Source: Allantophomopsis cytisporea
Taxonomy: Eukaryota > Ascomycota > Leotiomycetes > Phacidiales > Phacidiaceae
NCBI GenBank assembly: GCA_024752435.1
Contig: CP103021.1
Location: forward strand, 1,302,001 to 1,366,000
Direction: 5' to 3'
DNA: 64,000 nucleotides
Below the pieces are notes generated by a model that ran no database searches, had not been told where the DNA came from, and saw only the letters and a program-made list of their open reading frames with translations. Numbering within the stretch: position 1 is the first letter of the stretch; each line of letters begins with the position of its first letter. This document shows positions 44,401 to 57,254 of this stretch, piece by piece. The position numbers and the translations under genes were made by a program.

Positions 44401-44923
44401 TAACAGGGAGAGATCCGCTGCCCAAAGCATCAGCCGCAGAGTTCTGGGTAAATCCTTTCATCTGATGCTTCTCGAGTATCATCCAGCTTCATGGGTTTTC
44501 TGACCACCTCACAGGCTTCCTTCGTATCACAAGTATCACATCCTGAGGCGATACAAATACCCATCAATACCGCAATGGAGCAACTTGGACCACTCTTAGC
44601 AGAGGCGCTGATTTACAATATTGGAGGGAACGCAGCCAGAAGTGAGCTTGACAAAGTCGCCGACCCACTGAAAAAGCTGGTTGTACGTCAAGTACGAGCA
44701 AAGGCTTGGCTTTCGCAGGCCCTTCAGTCATTACAGAATGAGAGAATCAGTGATTCAGAGAAGAAGGTATTCTTGCAAAAAATTATAAAGTGAGTGGGTC
44801 TCCATATAAGCATGAGTAGAACTGACAAGAAATTACAGTCTTCGAGGAGCACGTGGTACAAATGCAGCAATCAAGGACTTCTGGATGTTGGCTCGTGGTA
44901 CCAGCTTTGCATATGTTTCATAA
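41466..44923 (+). CDS. KAP122: Karyopherin beta, Kap122/importin-13 type
   Basis: Nine exons: 41466-41537, 41593-41774, 41831-42172, 42231-42787, 42843-43279, 43347-44208, 44263-44447, 44515-44789, 44839-44923. All introns are 49-67 nt and all phases close, giving 998 residues. The protein is a run of HEAT-like helices. Its start (LVRQLYQPGSPQKIAQVQEI, then SPDGWQLANDLF and FFAALTFTVKLN) is the importin N-terminal Ran-binding region seen in importin-13 and yeast Kap122/Pdr6. The middle has LWFATSLVEEIG and SALADCVPDESHYDTI, the end VVRQVRAKAWLSQAL. These receptors move cargo such as TFIIA subunits between cytoplasm and nucleus. Transportin-3 is the nearest alternative; length and layout favour the Kap122 group. 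Confidence 0.85.
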
Positions 44924-45028
44924 CAATAAGGTATGGACGGGTTGCATAATCAGAATAGTCTCATGATTTGAGTTACATGCAGTTAGGGTGTACAACAAAA
45001 GTAGCATTTTATGTAAAATAACGTAGAA

Positions 45029-45597
45029 CTAGAATTTCATGAATGCTGCCAATGCAAAAGTTGTACCAAAAGAAAGCTTGAAGGCCACATTGTCCTGAAT
45101 GGCTGATCGGAGATCGATATTGGTGACATACTTCTGCAGCTTGCCATAAGGAAGAACATTTATTCCATACGAGGAAGCATACTGCACAAGTCAGCTCTGG
45201 AGGAAAAAAATACTGCAGGAAGTATGTGTTGCATACCTGAATGCCCACCACCAACAATCCAATGAGTAAGGCCAGAGATTTTGAAAAGGCGCTCACTGCC
45301 AGACCTGCCACAAGACCTGTGTATCTATGAGTAAATTTCTGCGCTAAATGAATATGTAGAAACGAACTCACCCACAATGGAGCCACTACTGATTTGTCTG
45401 ACGGCGGCAGGATTCAAATGACCGTCCCGTACAATTGGATTCTGAGCATTGTGTCTGTATGAGTCTGTAGAGAGGATTGGAGTAGTCTCCATTCGCATTG
45501 GTCTTTGTCGAGCGACTTGCAATGTTGACAAGGAAAGGCCCAGGCCCAAGCCAATCATCTGTGGTTTGAGGATAGGACGCATGAAGATTGAAGCCAT
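45029..45597 (-). CDS. FUN14-domain mitochondrial membrane protein
   Basis: Three exons on the minus strand: 45372-45597, 45237-45316, 45029-45181 (introns 55 nt each), giving 152 residues. The N-terminal half is basic with a presequence look (MASIFMRPILKPQMIGLG). The FUN14 domain follows: SIVGLVAGLAVSAFSKSLAL, LLIGLLVVGIQYASSYGIN, and a last helix LSFGTTFALAAFMKF. FUN14 proteins (animal FUNDC1) lie in the mitochondrial outer membrane; FUNDC1 is a mitophagy receptor, but no LC3-type YxxL motif is evident in the N-terminus, so receptor function is not claimed. The stop is 105 bp from the convergent karyopherin stop. Confidence 0.88.
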
Positions 45598-47592
45598 GAT
45601 GTATTCGGTACGTATGAAGCATGCAATGACGGAAGAGTGGATATGGTTGGAGTTCGATGGCGAACAAATGGAAATGAGGCAAGTCGATAGGAGATATTTC
45701 AAACGATGTAAGTAGAGAGAGCTGTACGTTATACAGTAAGAGGATGAGGAACAACCCTACTTTCTTTCTCTCGTTCGGTTTTTATTTGTTAGTTTCCCCT
45801 CCCTTATTTCTACTTTTTCCGCTCTTCCTCTCCTCCTCTTTTGATTATGTGATGGTTGGGATAGTACGTTGAAGTATATCCAGATGAGTGGAAACGAATT
45901 TCAAATATGTATTCAAGGTATCAAGGTACCTAGGTAGGTAACTAGCTATCTGGCACTCTAATTCCGTTGTTGCTGCTGTATTGTAGGTGCGTAAGTGTGT
46001 ATTGGAGGTACCAGATCGTGCAGATAGAGAACACGATGCACACATCGATTATTCCATGTTCTCCATTGAATAAGCGTTTGTTTATGTGCAAGGACTGAGG
46101 TTCGGTTGAGGTACGACTACGTCATTGGTCAAGCTCAACACAACGATAGGAGTGAGCATTAGAGTTGAAGTCAGAGTTTGAATTACCGAGGATGCCTAGG
46201 TACCTAAAGTAACATAGTTTTCCATCACTCCAATCAACGCGTCATCTGAGGTGTTAGTACTCTTGATGCCTTGGTGCCTCAGTCTTACATACTATGTACC
46301 TACCTTAACTAGGGTATTATTTAGGTAATTGTTATGTACTACATACAACGCATACAGTGGATTCTAAGCGAATAATATAATATGTAATTGTCATGTTTTG
46401 TGCATGTACGCAGTATGAAGTTATGCACTACTGTGAAGAATGGAAGAGTCACAAATTTCCACGGCCCTACGTCCCATCACCACATCGAATTGAATTGAAT
46501 CGAATCTGGTGCACGTGGACAAGTAGTACATATTTCCACTCTTCCCCACACACAAGTCACATGACATCACTGTAATGTAAGCATATTCTAACGTAAGAGT
46601 ACATGGTGCTCCGTGCTCGGAGGTCGGAAAGCGGTCGGGGAGGGGTTGGTTGGTGGCGGCGACAGGCTTCGGTCGGTAGTCGTTTAGACCACCAGACAAG
46701 GGCTGTGCCAAATGTACTTTACGTAGTACGTAGCTGTAGCAGTATGGAGCGCTTCTAAGCCTTCCACGCCTCCCAATGTTGATATATAGTTATGTATTAA
46801 TATGAAAAAAGTAAGAGAAACAGATAGGGGGAGAAAATATGTAGTGAAAGATACAATTATCTATTAGTGCATATGAATCTGGGATATACATTTATATATG
46901 AACGAGGATGAGGGTGATATTGTACCATGTTCTAGTACTAAACAGCGCTCTACGATAGATAAATGCTTATGTACTCTATTCGATGCAGCATAAAAAGCGA
47001 AGAAAATGTAGAATATTTGTTCGTTCGTTTGTATTCCGAGTCCGAGAGATCACAATAATGGTTGATGAGCAAAGGTCAAGAGCCAGTTTTTTGTACGTAG
47101 TAGAATATTTTATTTCATTATTCATCAGTTGAAGTGAAAACTCCATACGTTGAACTAAACTGATAAACGAACTCCATAAGGGTTAAGCTCCCCTCCCAAG
47201 CATCTTGGTGCATCTGTGAAATACCTTAGTCCACCTGCCCCGTAAGCCCCATGAATTTGTGCGGTGCTACGACACTAGGTACTCAAAATTATCCCAGTAC
47301 AATCTCACCTGACTTACATGCGTCCATACTAACAATTCAAACTTCAACTGACTCATATATTCTACTCGAACGAAACGTTAGAAGCAAGAAAAAGAAAAGT
47401 TAGCTGCTCTTCGCCTTTGCTCTTCTCAATACTGTTTCATTATCTCGTCGATATATCAGTCACGGAGCCTTGACCACTCCTTCATATTTTCCTACTATAC
47501 ACACACCATCCACGATAAAAAATAATTACTCACACACTTCATTTCTTCGCATCTTTATATCACTTCTTTCACCTCGACTTGTCGCATCCAAT
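45598..47592. repeat. 2 kb intergenic region with CCTAGGTA/TACCTA elements
   Basis: Between divergent FUN14 and PDX1 starts. Perfect palindrome TACCTAGGTA at 45927-45936, CCTAGGTACCTA at 46195-46206, and further TACCTACC/TTAGGTAA text at about 46290-46330. GAATTGAATCGAAT short repeats near 46487-46504. No gene supported. Confidence 0.55.
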
Positions 47593-48703
47593 ATGATCAA
47601 TGACACCTCAAGCAGAATGAACACCGAGCTACCTGTTGCCAACGGCAATGCCAATGACAATAACAACGGCAACGGCAATGGCAATGCTCGAGGCACCACG
47701 ACAGGCTCCACCGATACATTTACAGTCAAGACTGGCCTGGCACGTATGTTGCAGGGTGGGGTCATCATGGATGTCGTCAATGCTGAGCAGGTATATTATC
47801 AATTCCATCTCGTGCCATCGAACGCTTCTTCTGACTCATATTACTAAACAGGCAAGAATCGCGGAGGAAGCTGGAGCAGTCGCTGTCATGGCTCTCGAGC
47901 GCGTGCCTGCCGACATCAGAGCCCAAGGAGGAGTCGCTCGTATGTCCGACCCAAAGATGATCAGGGAAATTATGGAGACTGTTACAATTCCCGTCATGGC
48001 CAAGGCCAGAATAGGTCACTTTGTCGAGTGCCAGGTAGGTTGTCATTACAACCCTTGGCAACCACTTTGCAATGCTAAAATTTCCCTGCAGATCCTTGAA
48101 GCAATCGGCGTAGATTACATTGATGAATCCGAAGTTCTTACCCCTGCTGATCATGCTCACCACGTCGAGAAGCATCCCTTTTCCGTCCCATTTGTTTGCG
48201 GATGTAAAAATCTGGGCGAGGCCCTTCGCCGTATCAGCGAAGGTGCTGCTATGATTCGAACAAAAGGAGAGGCTGGAACAGGCGATGTGATCGAAGCTGT
48301 TCGTCACATGCGTACTGTCACCGCCGAAATCAAAAGAGCTGCAGCCATGACAGACCAAGAGCTTCGAATCCTTGCCAAGGAGATCCAAGCGCCATTTGAC
48401 CTTGTCAAAGAGACGGCGACACTTGGTAGATTACCTGTTGTTAACTTTGCGGCTGGCGGCATTGCCACCCCTGCTGATGCTGCCCTGATGATGCAGTTAG
48501 GATGTGACGGTGTATTTGTTGGTTCTGGAATCTTCAAGTCGGGCGATGCTGCGAAGAGAGCAAAGGCTATCGTGCAGGCTGTGACTCACTTCCGAGATCC
48601 AAAGGTTCTAGCCGAGGTCAGTGAAGATCTGGGTGAGGCTATGGTTGGTCTTAATTGCGGATCCATGGCTCCTGAAGAAAAGATGGCAGGCAGAGGCTGG
48701 TAA
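47593..48703 (+). CDS. PDX1: Pyridoxal 5'-phosphate synthase subunit Pdx1/Snz
   Basis: Three exons: 47593-47790, 47852-48034, 48092-48703, giving 330 residues. The (beta/alpha)8 enzyme is complete: GLARMLQGGVIMDVVNAEQA, ARIAEEAGAVAVMALERVPA, the first catalytic lysine in PVMAKARIGHFVECQILEAI, DYIDESEVLTPADHAHH, the second lysine in AAMIRTKGEAGTGD, and the phosphate site NFAAGGIATPADAALMMQLG. It makes PLP from ribose 5-phosphate, glyceraldehyde 3-phosphate and ammonia supplied by Pdx2. The N-terminus carries an unusual Asn/Gly/Ala run (NGNANDNNNGNGNGNARG) before the fold. The second intron is 57 nt, a multiple of three without stop, but its CTGCAG acceptor and family alignment support splicing. 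Confidence 0.97.
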
Positions 48704-49518
48704 TGGTTGGAAAACGGGTAGATACTGAAATCCTCTCATCATGTTACTTTTTATTCAACTTATATTCCAATCTGAGGTGCGCTTATTTCCGTGATAATCG
48801 ATTTTAAGTGAAGTTGCGACAATGTAAGTCATGAAGTATGTATGACGTATAATCCAAATTTTACAGATGTTTTGGGTGTGTCGTCGCATTTGTATTCGTG
48901 GCTTGCTATAACTTTCTGTAAAGCGCATAACACTCGGCTAACAAAGCAAGGTATGAGCAGCAAAATTCTTGAGTCTCTTCAGTCAGTCATCACCTACAAG
49001 CCAATAGTGGACTCGACTTTAAAATCTGGGAGAAACTTGAAAAGCTACATATCTGCAAAGTATCCGCCCCGTAATCTCAAATCATCGCTAAAGCAAAGAG
49101 AGAGCAAAGACTGTCAGCAAATTTTATAATAAGTTTATCCACAGATAAACCCAGAAAAATCCAGCCAAAAATAATACCAACTTCAACCGCATCATAACTT
49201 CCAACTAGACAACCCCAGCTGCAAGAGAAGTGGCTAGGGTTTGTAATTAGAATTTGAGTCTTGAAATTTGACGAAATTCCAATGTCGGAGAAGAACAACG
49301 AGAGTGGCTGCTTGCACGGAAGAAAATAATGAGCCAAGACGTACGTCCAAGGCGTGTTCAAGTATTGGGTAGACGTGATTGATGTCCAATGGAAATCGGA
49401 TGTCCAGAAATCACTGGAAAACTTAGTATCCGCCAAAGAATCAGAATTCCCCAAGAACTTGTGTACATCAGTTGCTTCTATACAAATTGTAAGCGCTGTG
49501 CAGCAGTAAGTATCACTG
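48704..49518. other. intergenic, convergent 3' ends of PDX1 and the Mei2-like gene
   Basis: 815 bp. Open frames at 48842-49129 (+) and 49077-49559 (-) lack recognisable domains, and the second runs into the Mei2-like gene, so I read the region as 3' UTRs. Confidence 0.5.
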
Positions 49519-51911
49519 TCATGATGGCTCACATGTAAAGTAGAGCTGGTCCTGCTCATCTTCTTCCATCAACGCAGGCAAAGTACCTCTGTCATACTGA
49601 GACCTATTTCGACGCTGGTCCTGACGGACCTGTTGTCCATCACGGGGAGCAAATAGACCTAGGCTAGTTTTAGTCGGCTGGTATTTTAAACTAAGAAAGC
49701 TCACTCACCGACATGCTCAGCATTGTCAATGCTTCTTCTCATTTTGCTGTGGTTGTCAGAGTCGGGAAACTCTTCCTCATATCCAGCAAATGGATGGCCG
49801 AGGGTATAGAATATCTATCATCATTAGTCCAACTGCTATCATTTGAAGGATGAACAAACCTTAGGGCGATATTCTGGAGCCTCCAGCATAACTGAGCTAT
49901 TACGGAATTTCGAGACAAGACAATCCTTGCCCTGAATAGTTGCATACGAGATCTCAGCAATCTTATTCGAGCCATGCGTACCCCAAGAAGTTCCAGCCCT
50001 CGCATCCCAGAAGTCAACGATGTCGAGAGGATCTACAAAATTGATGAAAGCATATCCGACGTTGCATTCATTCTGGAAGTCGATTCGTAGATACATGAAG
50101 TCGTACTTTCCAAAACTGCTACTATCAACCACGTCTTTCAATTCGGCCTGCTGCATCTTGTTTGGAATGTTACGCAGCATAATCGTGGTACGTACGTCAA
50201 CGCCGGCTTTGATGCGACCCGGGTCCACAACATTATGGGTGCTAGATCGGTTTTGGTTGCGGTCATCATTCATCCTAGGAGTTCGTACGGCATTCTCTCT
50301 CAAGCTTCTCCCTGGCAACCGAGCAACAATGGAACGTTGAATGTTATTGGAAAACGGACTGTGTGTGTTATGAATAGGGTAATCGACGAAAGCGGTTCTT
50401 GCAACGTGGGGAGTCGTCATCTGAGTATGAGGTTGAGTTTGCGTAACTCCGGTCAAGTGGTATGGCATGGCAATTGGTTGTCCCATCGCATACGGCTGAC
50501 CATGTTGTATGATACTCTGACCAGCAAATCCGTGGGTTGCAATTGAGGATGAGCTCGCCAAGTGGGGATAAGTGCTTCCAAGGGGCACTCGATTTGCTTG
50601 CGAGACTCCAGAAGTGCCGAGATAGTCCCAAGCTTGCAAATTGGGTGTATGAATTTGAATTTGTTGTGCCATTCGAGCTGAGGGTTGCTTCTGAACATCT
50701 GGCTGATGGAGTCTTACGGACAAAATCATACCCTGGAGCCCATTAGAATGACTATCAACCTGGACATCTATAACATGCGTGACTTACTTCAACATTCTTC
50801 CCATCAAGCTCAGCAGTAGCCTTTACAGCATTACGGGTATCAGAGTATTCAGCGGTGAATACGGTAATCCCAGTTCCACTTATCTCCTGTTGAAATGAGA
50901 ATATCTCCCCCTTCTTTAGTAGAGTTGCAAAGACATTCTTAGGTACAGCAAGTACATTGATACCTAGTAGCATGGAGACCTCTACAACAACCTGGCCTTC
51001 AAATTCCGTGGTTGGAGTGGTCATTAGCTTCTGTGATTCCTTTGTCGCACTAGGTTAGCTATATAACTCAACAGGAGGCTGCTGCAGAAGAACACTGCTC
51101 AATCATAATGATGATATTCAGAAGTCGTGAAGAGGAGACTTACTGGAGGAAGTGAATGTGGGGAGCAGTATGCCAACAAACACATCGGGTAGTCTCTGGT
51201 AATGACGTTCCAGATCCACACTGCATCACGGAGGTCACTCATTCGCACAAATACGTGGGGATATTCGCGGTCAAAACGGAAGACACCAATTGCATGCTCT
51301 TGGAGTTTCTGAAAAGTGTTAGCAAGTGTTCTGAGAGATCTGATAACTGTATATCCGCTTACCTTCTGGCAATTCTGAATGACAAGTTCAGTCATGACCT
51401 CATTAGGAGCTGTGAGTCGAAGCACTCGTGACAGCCCAGATATAGCTGAGAGGTTGTTGGATTGCGCAACTGACCAAGCATCCTGAACTGGTGGCAGCTC
51501 CCATGTAGATGCAGAAGTTTGCAGAGTGTTTTCTAAGACCTGAAGAGCTGTAATAGTGCTCGAATCCAAGGAGCCGTTAACAATGGCAGGACGTCCAACA
51601 CCACTTGGCTTGAATGCAGGTGTGGTTGCTCTCAAAACTGAGGTGATCTTAGGGGTGCAGATTTCATCTTCAACAGATCTCGAGTAGAATGGGTCTGAGG
51701 ACGAATTTGCTTCTGCGGATCTAGCGATCGAAGAAATTCCTTGAGGGAAAAGAGGGAGAGACTGTGATGACCTCTTGGGAAGAGCCCTCGCTGATGCACC
51801 ATCAGGAGTGAAAGCGGTAATACGTGTATCTGGGGTACCATTACTCGAAGTGTGGCCGACCGATGAGTGAGGCGACACCGGCATTGAGGTCTGATATGCT
51901 ACGAAAGACAT
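49519..51911 (-). CDS. Mei2-like RNA-binding protein
   Basis: Six exons on the minus strand: 51363-51911, 51144-51308, 50788-51030, 49860-50732, 49709-49814, 49519-49658, giving 691 residues. The C-terminal Mei2 RRM (RRM_2), about residues 500-610, is clear: RTTIMLRNIPNKMQQAEL, SFGKYDFMYLRIDFQNECNV, GYAFINFVDPLDIVDFWDAR, AGTSWGTH. Two weaker RRM-like segments lie at about 184-238 (GVFRFDREYPHVFVRMSDLR) and 240-318. In fission yeast Mei2 binds meiotic RNA and drives entry into meiosis; filamentous-fungal homologues are little studied. One intron is only 45 nt. The start chosen is the first ATG of a long open exon; an upstream exon in the 2.5 kb leader region cannot be excluded. Confidence 0.88.
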
Positions 51912-54459
51912 CTTGTTGAAACCAACAAAGGTCTTTGTCTTAGCCAAGAATGCTATTGCTGATCGGTGGTTATATTGCAATTACACTCCACAGAGAGTAC
52001 TATCAATTTTGGAAGCTTGATTGCGTCACTTTGCTGCCGCTGCAGAACCTTCTGCTTCTTCTTGATATAGCAGTCTATCGTGGTGTTATGAAAATTATCG
52101 TCTTTTATCACCAAAATTGACTGTAATTCAACCGAGTTGTCAGCTCTTCCTACGTCAGAAAGACGCTGCTTGAATTCTGGAAACTTGGCAATAAATCTCA
52201 ACGTGCAACATGTGAAACGCAGAACACGAGAGAGATTGAGGTTGTGTTATAGAAGTAGCGCGAGAAGTGAGCTTGAAAAGTTTGAGAGGATTGAAGACAC
52301 AATCAGGAAGAACAGAGGTAGAGGGGTGAGAAGAGCTGGGTTGAGGGATGGGGGAGGTATGAGTTTTGGTGTACCAGGCAAATTAGATACCCTACTGTGC
52401 TCCCTCGTTCATAAACAGAAAGAGTGTTTGAGTGTGACTATCAGTATCTGTGTGTGTGTGTGTCACTGAATGGGGACGGGGAGTTGCCACTTTTTGTGAA
52501 AGGAAAGAACAACAGACATGCAAACACACTTGTGCTCTTTTCTGTTGTCTTCTTGCATTTGTACTGCAAATGCAACTGCGATATAGAATGGAATGGTAAG
52601 GCTATATATGCCATACTAGTAGTTTCCAAACTCATCTACCACTCTTTTGTTCCTCATCCCTGAGAATGATAAAGTGCAAGTGCGCAGGAGTGAGGACAAA
52701 AAGGCATAGAAAGTGCAATGAAGTAAGTTGGATATGGAACATACTTGAGCCTCAACAGATGGTATATCACGCCTTGGCCAGTGGGAACCGGAAGGATGAC
52801 ATTTTGAGGAAGCACCAAAGATGCAGACATGATTCATTTTGACAATGATTTGACATAGGAAGACGAAGGGAAGGATGACTTGTGGTGTCCATAGAGAGGC
52901 TCCAAATATCCTGTTTGTGAATGGGTACAGCAGAGCTGAGTACCAAATAGTGCTCTAATGAAGTCGCATACATACCTTCGGGTTGGAGTCAAGGAGTATG
53001 AGAAAGGATGTGTAGATGTTTTCGGCAAATCTCGGCCCGAAGTTTCCCGAACCGAGCTATATACCCGAAATGTCCCGGTCAAGTTTTGAAAGTGAGAAGC
53101 ACGCAGCAGTTTCGCTTAAGAAGCGCTAGTCTAGCGCAATTATCAAATGGTTCCTGCCTTACGGAGTAAGATATCAACCTTAAGCTTGGAACAGGTACGT
53201 ACCTGGTAGGTAGGTCAGGTGCCTAGGGTTGAGGTACCGGTAGTCTAAGGTCTAGGGACATGGGCCGCCCCCGGCCAGAAGCCGAGCCGGCAATATGGTA
53301 TATAAGATAGTCGGCGGAGACTTTTAACATCAACAAACCCGCGCCACCTCCCTTAATGAATATACAATATTCTCCGGATGAGAGTTATAATGGACCCTTT
53401 AGGCCTTTTCATACCTTTCTCCGATACTGTGCAGTTTTTCCACCCAGCCATTGGCTCCATGAATGTTTTAAGAAGTTTGTTGTTCGGAATTATAATACAA
53501 TACAACATAACATGATAGTCTAGTCCAGCGAAAATGTTTGACAACAAATATGGCAATCTTCGTATTTCACTCATCACAAGTGCACAATCCCGTCAAAGCG
53601 TCATTTACCTGGAATAGAATGTCATCCACAACTTCTCGTGAGTCTTCATCATCCTCATTTCTCAGTGAGCGCAGCGGAATCTGTCTTGCTCTCTCTATTA
53701 TTACATAGCGTTATAGCCGTATGTAGCTAGATATTGGACCTTAGATACTACTATATCTCATTGATAATGATTATAGAAACGCTTTCTTGTTATGAGTCGA
53801 ATAGGAGAGGACTGGCTGAAGCAAAGCAAGATGACAGAAGTACCTTACCTACCTTACCAAGGTATGTATGTACCTTGAGGGAAATGCTATATCAACATCC
53901 ATACTATATCCTGCCTCAGTGCCGGTACTAATATTCGTTTGATGGATGCGCGCTTTGTTACGAACTTTAGATACCTAGGTATGTAGGTATCTGCCTAGGT
54001 ACCTTACTACCTTACTTTATCTTACCTTTTTGTACCTTAAAATCGCATAGTGGGTCATAGCATGATAGCCGTCAACACTCAGCCTTGTGCACTAAAGCAT
54101 GTTGTCACATACCATAGGTAGTCTCACCTTGCATACCTTTGACAATTTACATCATAAATTCAACAAACTACCATTTTGCCTTAGTTAATGCTGTTACAAG
54201 TAAGAAGTTGGCTTGATATCTTCCAACCAGCCGGGAACATTCCAAAAAACGATTTCAGATCACATCGTACACGCATAGTCCTTCACGAATCGACGAAGTA
54301 ACACAAGGGGGATCATTGTGTGTACGTACAGTGGTAGGCACAGATATAAAACTATGATATGCCACAACGATCGGCCCTTCTAAAGATACCTTATCACAGT
54401 CCCATGTTGAAAGTTGGTCGCTCGAGTCATTTCTCTTTATAGTACGACAGTGATTCAGT
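51912..54459. repeat. 2.5 kb divergent region between the Mei2-like gene and SEC15
   Basis: No supportable gene. (TG)n at 52449-52463. Dense TACCT/AGGTA text at about 53190-53245, 53838-53880 and 53970-54035, including the palindrome TACCTAGGTA at 53972-53981. Frames near 52834-53082 and 51953-52201 (-) match nothing I know and may be leader sequence of the Mei2-like gene. Confidence 0.5.
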
Positions 54460-57254
54460 ATGCCTTCTGCTGCCATGGACTATCGTGAATACGGCGCCGC
54501 ATCGGTGCAACAGGTACAAACCCTTATTCGTCTCCTTCAAAAGAACGTTTCTTGTTCTAACACATCTTTCCAGATCATCCTATCCTCATCCGACTCAGAT
54601 TACCTCGACCAACTCATACCCGCTATCAAAGATGCCACACTTTCAAACCGAGCTCCTATCCTGATGCAGAATCTCTCTCACTATGCCGAAGAACGCGAAT
54701 CAGATATCGAGCGGATGTGTAACACAAACCACCAGGAGTTCTTAACGTCTGTAAACCAGCTCCAGAAGGTTCGCGAAGGCACAGTCAACTTGACCACAGA
54801 GATCCTTAATCTTAATCAATCCATTCAAGCCAGCACAGAGAAACTTGCTGAACAGAAAAAGGCCCTGGTAGACTCTAGAGGTGTGAGGCAGAATATTGAC
54901 GAGGCAACACAAGCTCTCAAAGATTGCCTGGAGGTTCTACGCGTCGCAAATCACGTACACGAGTTATTAGGGAAGAAGAATCATTATGGTGCGCTCCGGG
55001 CTCTCGATGAACTTCAGAATGTACATCTCAAGGAGGTTACCCAATACAAACTGGCCGATATGATTCAAAAGTCTGTACCAGCAACACAGAAGTTGATCGC
55101 CGAAGCGGTTATGAACGATCTGAACACATGGTTATTTCGGATTCGTGAGACATCCCAATTCTTGGGAGAAGTGGCCTTCTACCATACTGAGCTGAGGAGA
55201 TCGAAGCAGAAAGAGCGTATGGAGTCCGATGCATATCTCCGTAACTTTAAGCTTAATTCTGCTATCGAGTTGGTGTTTGATGAGAGTGAGGAATTCGATG
55301 TTTTGGACAATGAGGAGCTTCAAGTTGACTTCACACCGCTGTTTGAATGCATGCATATACACGAGGCTCTTGGTCAGGCAGAGAAATTTCGAAGCGAGTA
55401 TGCTGCTACGCGTAGGCAGCAGAAAGAGCTACTGCTACCACAGTCCGTAAGCTTAGTAGATGAGGATGATGCAAGCTTGAGTAGTCTACTTGAGGGCATC
55501 GCTGGGTTTGCCATCATCGAGAAGGCTACCATGCGAAAGGCTCATAATCTACGATCACCCGCCGATGTAAGTCAAGGTTTCCGCTCCCTAAAGACCCTTT
55601 GTACTGAGACGATGTAGATTGATGAGCTGTGGGACTCAATGTGTCATACAGCGATAAACTTGATCTCAAATGCATTGCATGCTGTAGATAATGCGGAGGT
55701 TCTCTTGAAGATCAAAGGAGTGATCGCCCTTTTTATACAGACTATGGATGTAGGGTCACCCTTCGCGTTCAAGCCTTAGTATTACTGACGCATCCTAGGG
55801 ATGGGGTTATTCCATAACAGCCCTTGATACCTTCCTCTTGAAGCTCTTCGAGAAATACGCAGAACTACTAAAAAGAAGATTCAGCGATGACTTCCAAGAG
55901 GTTAGTTTATTAAACCATGCTATTACGTATCCACTAACAAATATAAGATTGTCTCTACAGATGATTACATGCCAATGCCTATCAGTAATCTTGAAGAATA
56001 CGATAAAGTTGTTAGCGTCAGCTGGTTCACACCTGACAAGCCCCGGGAAGAGTTGACGTATGTATTTCCACATCTAGGTCTCCGTAAAGTGCTGTACTAA
56101 CTGATGGCAAGCTTTCCATGTGTACTTCCATTCTCGCAAATGTATCCACTTTGTTGTATCGATATTCGCAACTTCCTCAATCAATTTTATTTCTTTTCGG
56201 ATGATCACTTCCAGCAGCCGAACGTCATAGATGACACTTTGAAGCGGGTAAGTAACAAACCTTTTTTGTAACAAGCGTTGGTATTGAGCCCAGAACTGAT
56301 ACTGGTACGATAGTCCCTCGACCAACTTCTTTCAGAAAAAGTATGCCATTCGTTAGTGGAACGTCTGAGCTCTCAATATTTGGGACAAATTGTGCAAATC
56401 CTCATCAACCTTGAACACTTTGAAACAGCTTGCCAGGAATTAGAGCAGCTCCTCATCGCCGCAAGATCTTCTTCGTCCGCTGGCGGGCCGGTTGTTCTAA
56501 ATGCGACAGAAGAATTCAGGAGTAATAAAAAGACTGCTGAAAAAAGAATTTTTGAACTTGTCAATTCCAAGATTGATGACCTGGTCGAGACTGCTGAGTA
56601 TGATTGGTACGTATACACCTGTTACTGGTACTACAACAACGCTGAAGATAAACATAGGATGGCCTCTACACTGGAATCCGAACCAAGCAACTACATGCAA
56701 ACATTGACTCGCTATCTCTCGAATATCATGAATTCTACCTTACTCGGACTGCCTAGAGAAATCAAGGATCTGATCTACTTCGATGCTTTGAGTCATGCTG
56801 CGAATATGATCCTTGTGAGTTCACAGATCGGTTGTCAGATCTTATAAGTCGGTACTCTAACTACGTTTCCACACAGGCGCTTCCCCTCTCTCCAGATGTC
56901 AAGAAGATAAATCCAAATGGAGTCGCCGCTCTTGCCAAAGACGTAGATTACCTTGCCGAATTTGTCGAGTCGCTCAATTCTCCTATCTTACAGGAAAATC
57001 TCGATGAGTTGCAACAAACGGTTATGTTGATGAAATCCGATAATCCAGACGAGTTTTATGATATCTCTATCAGAAACAAGAAGTTTGGAAGAGTGGATGC
57101 TCTCAATGGTCCACAAATACTGGAAAAGTATTCATTCATGTTGTAATCCTTTCAGAATCTAAGACTAACCTTGTATAGGCTTACATACACAGTTCAAAGC
57201 CCAACAAGGACGGATCGCCTTGCGAACTTCTCCTCAAGATTTGGCATGAAATAA
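54460..57254 (+). CDS. SEC15: Exocyst subunit Sec15
   Basis: Nine exons: 54460-54513, 54574-55566, 55618-55749, 55799-55900, 55948-56057, 56112-56247, 56314-56814, 56877-57127, 57179-57254. All phases close, giving 784 residues, the usual Sec15 length. The N-terminal third is coiled-coil (NHQEFLTSVNQLQKVREG, LNLNQSIQASTEKLAEQKKA), followed by helical bundles: CLEVLRVANHVHELLGKKNH, YALxxLD-type GALRALDELQNVH. The C-terminal part has ELVNSKIDDLVETAEYDWY and GLPREIKDLIYFDALSHAA. Sec15 links the Rab GTPase Sec4 on vesicles to the exocyst at growth sites. The first intron (60 nt) has no in-frame stop; its CTAAC branch and CCAG acceptor argue that it is spliced. Confidence 0.93.

Noticed and set aside
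49077..49559. 160-codon minus-strand frame overlapping the end of the Mei2-like gene
   Set aside because: No recognisable domain and it overlaps the last Mei2 exon in another frame; read as 3' UTR.
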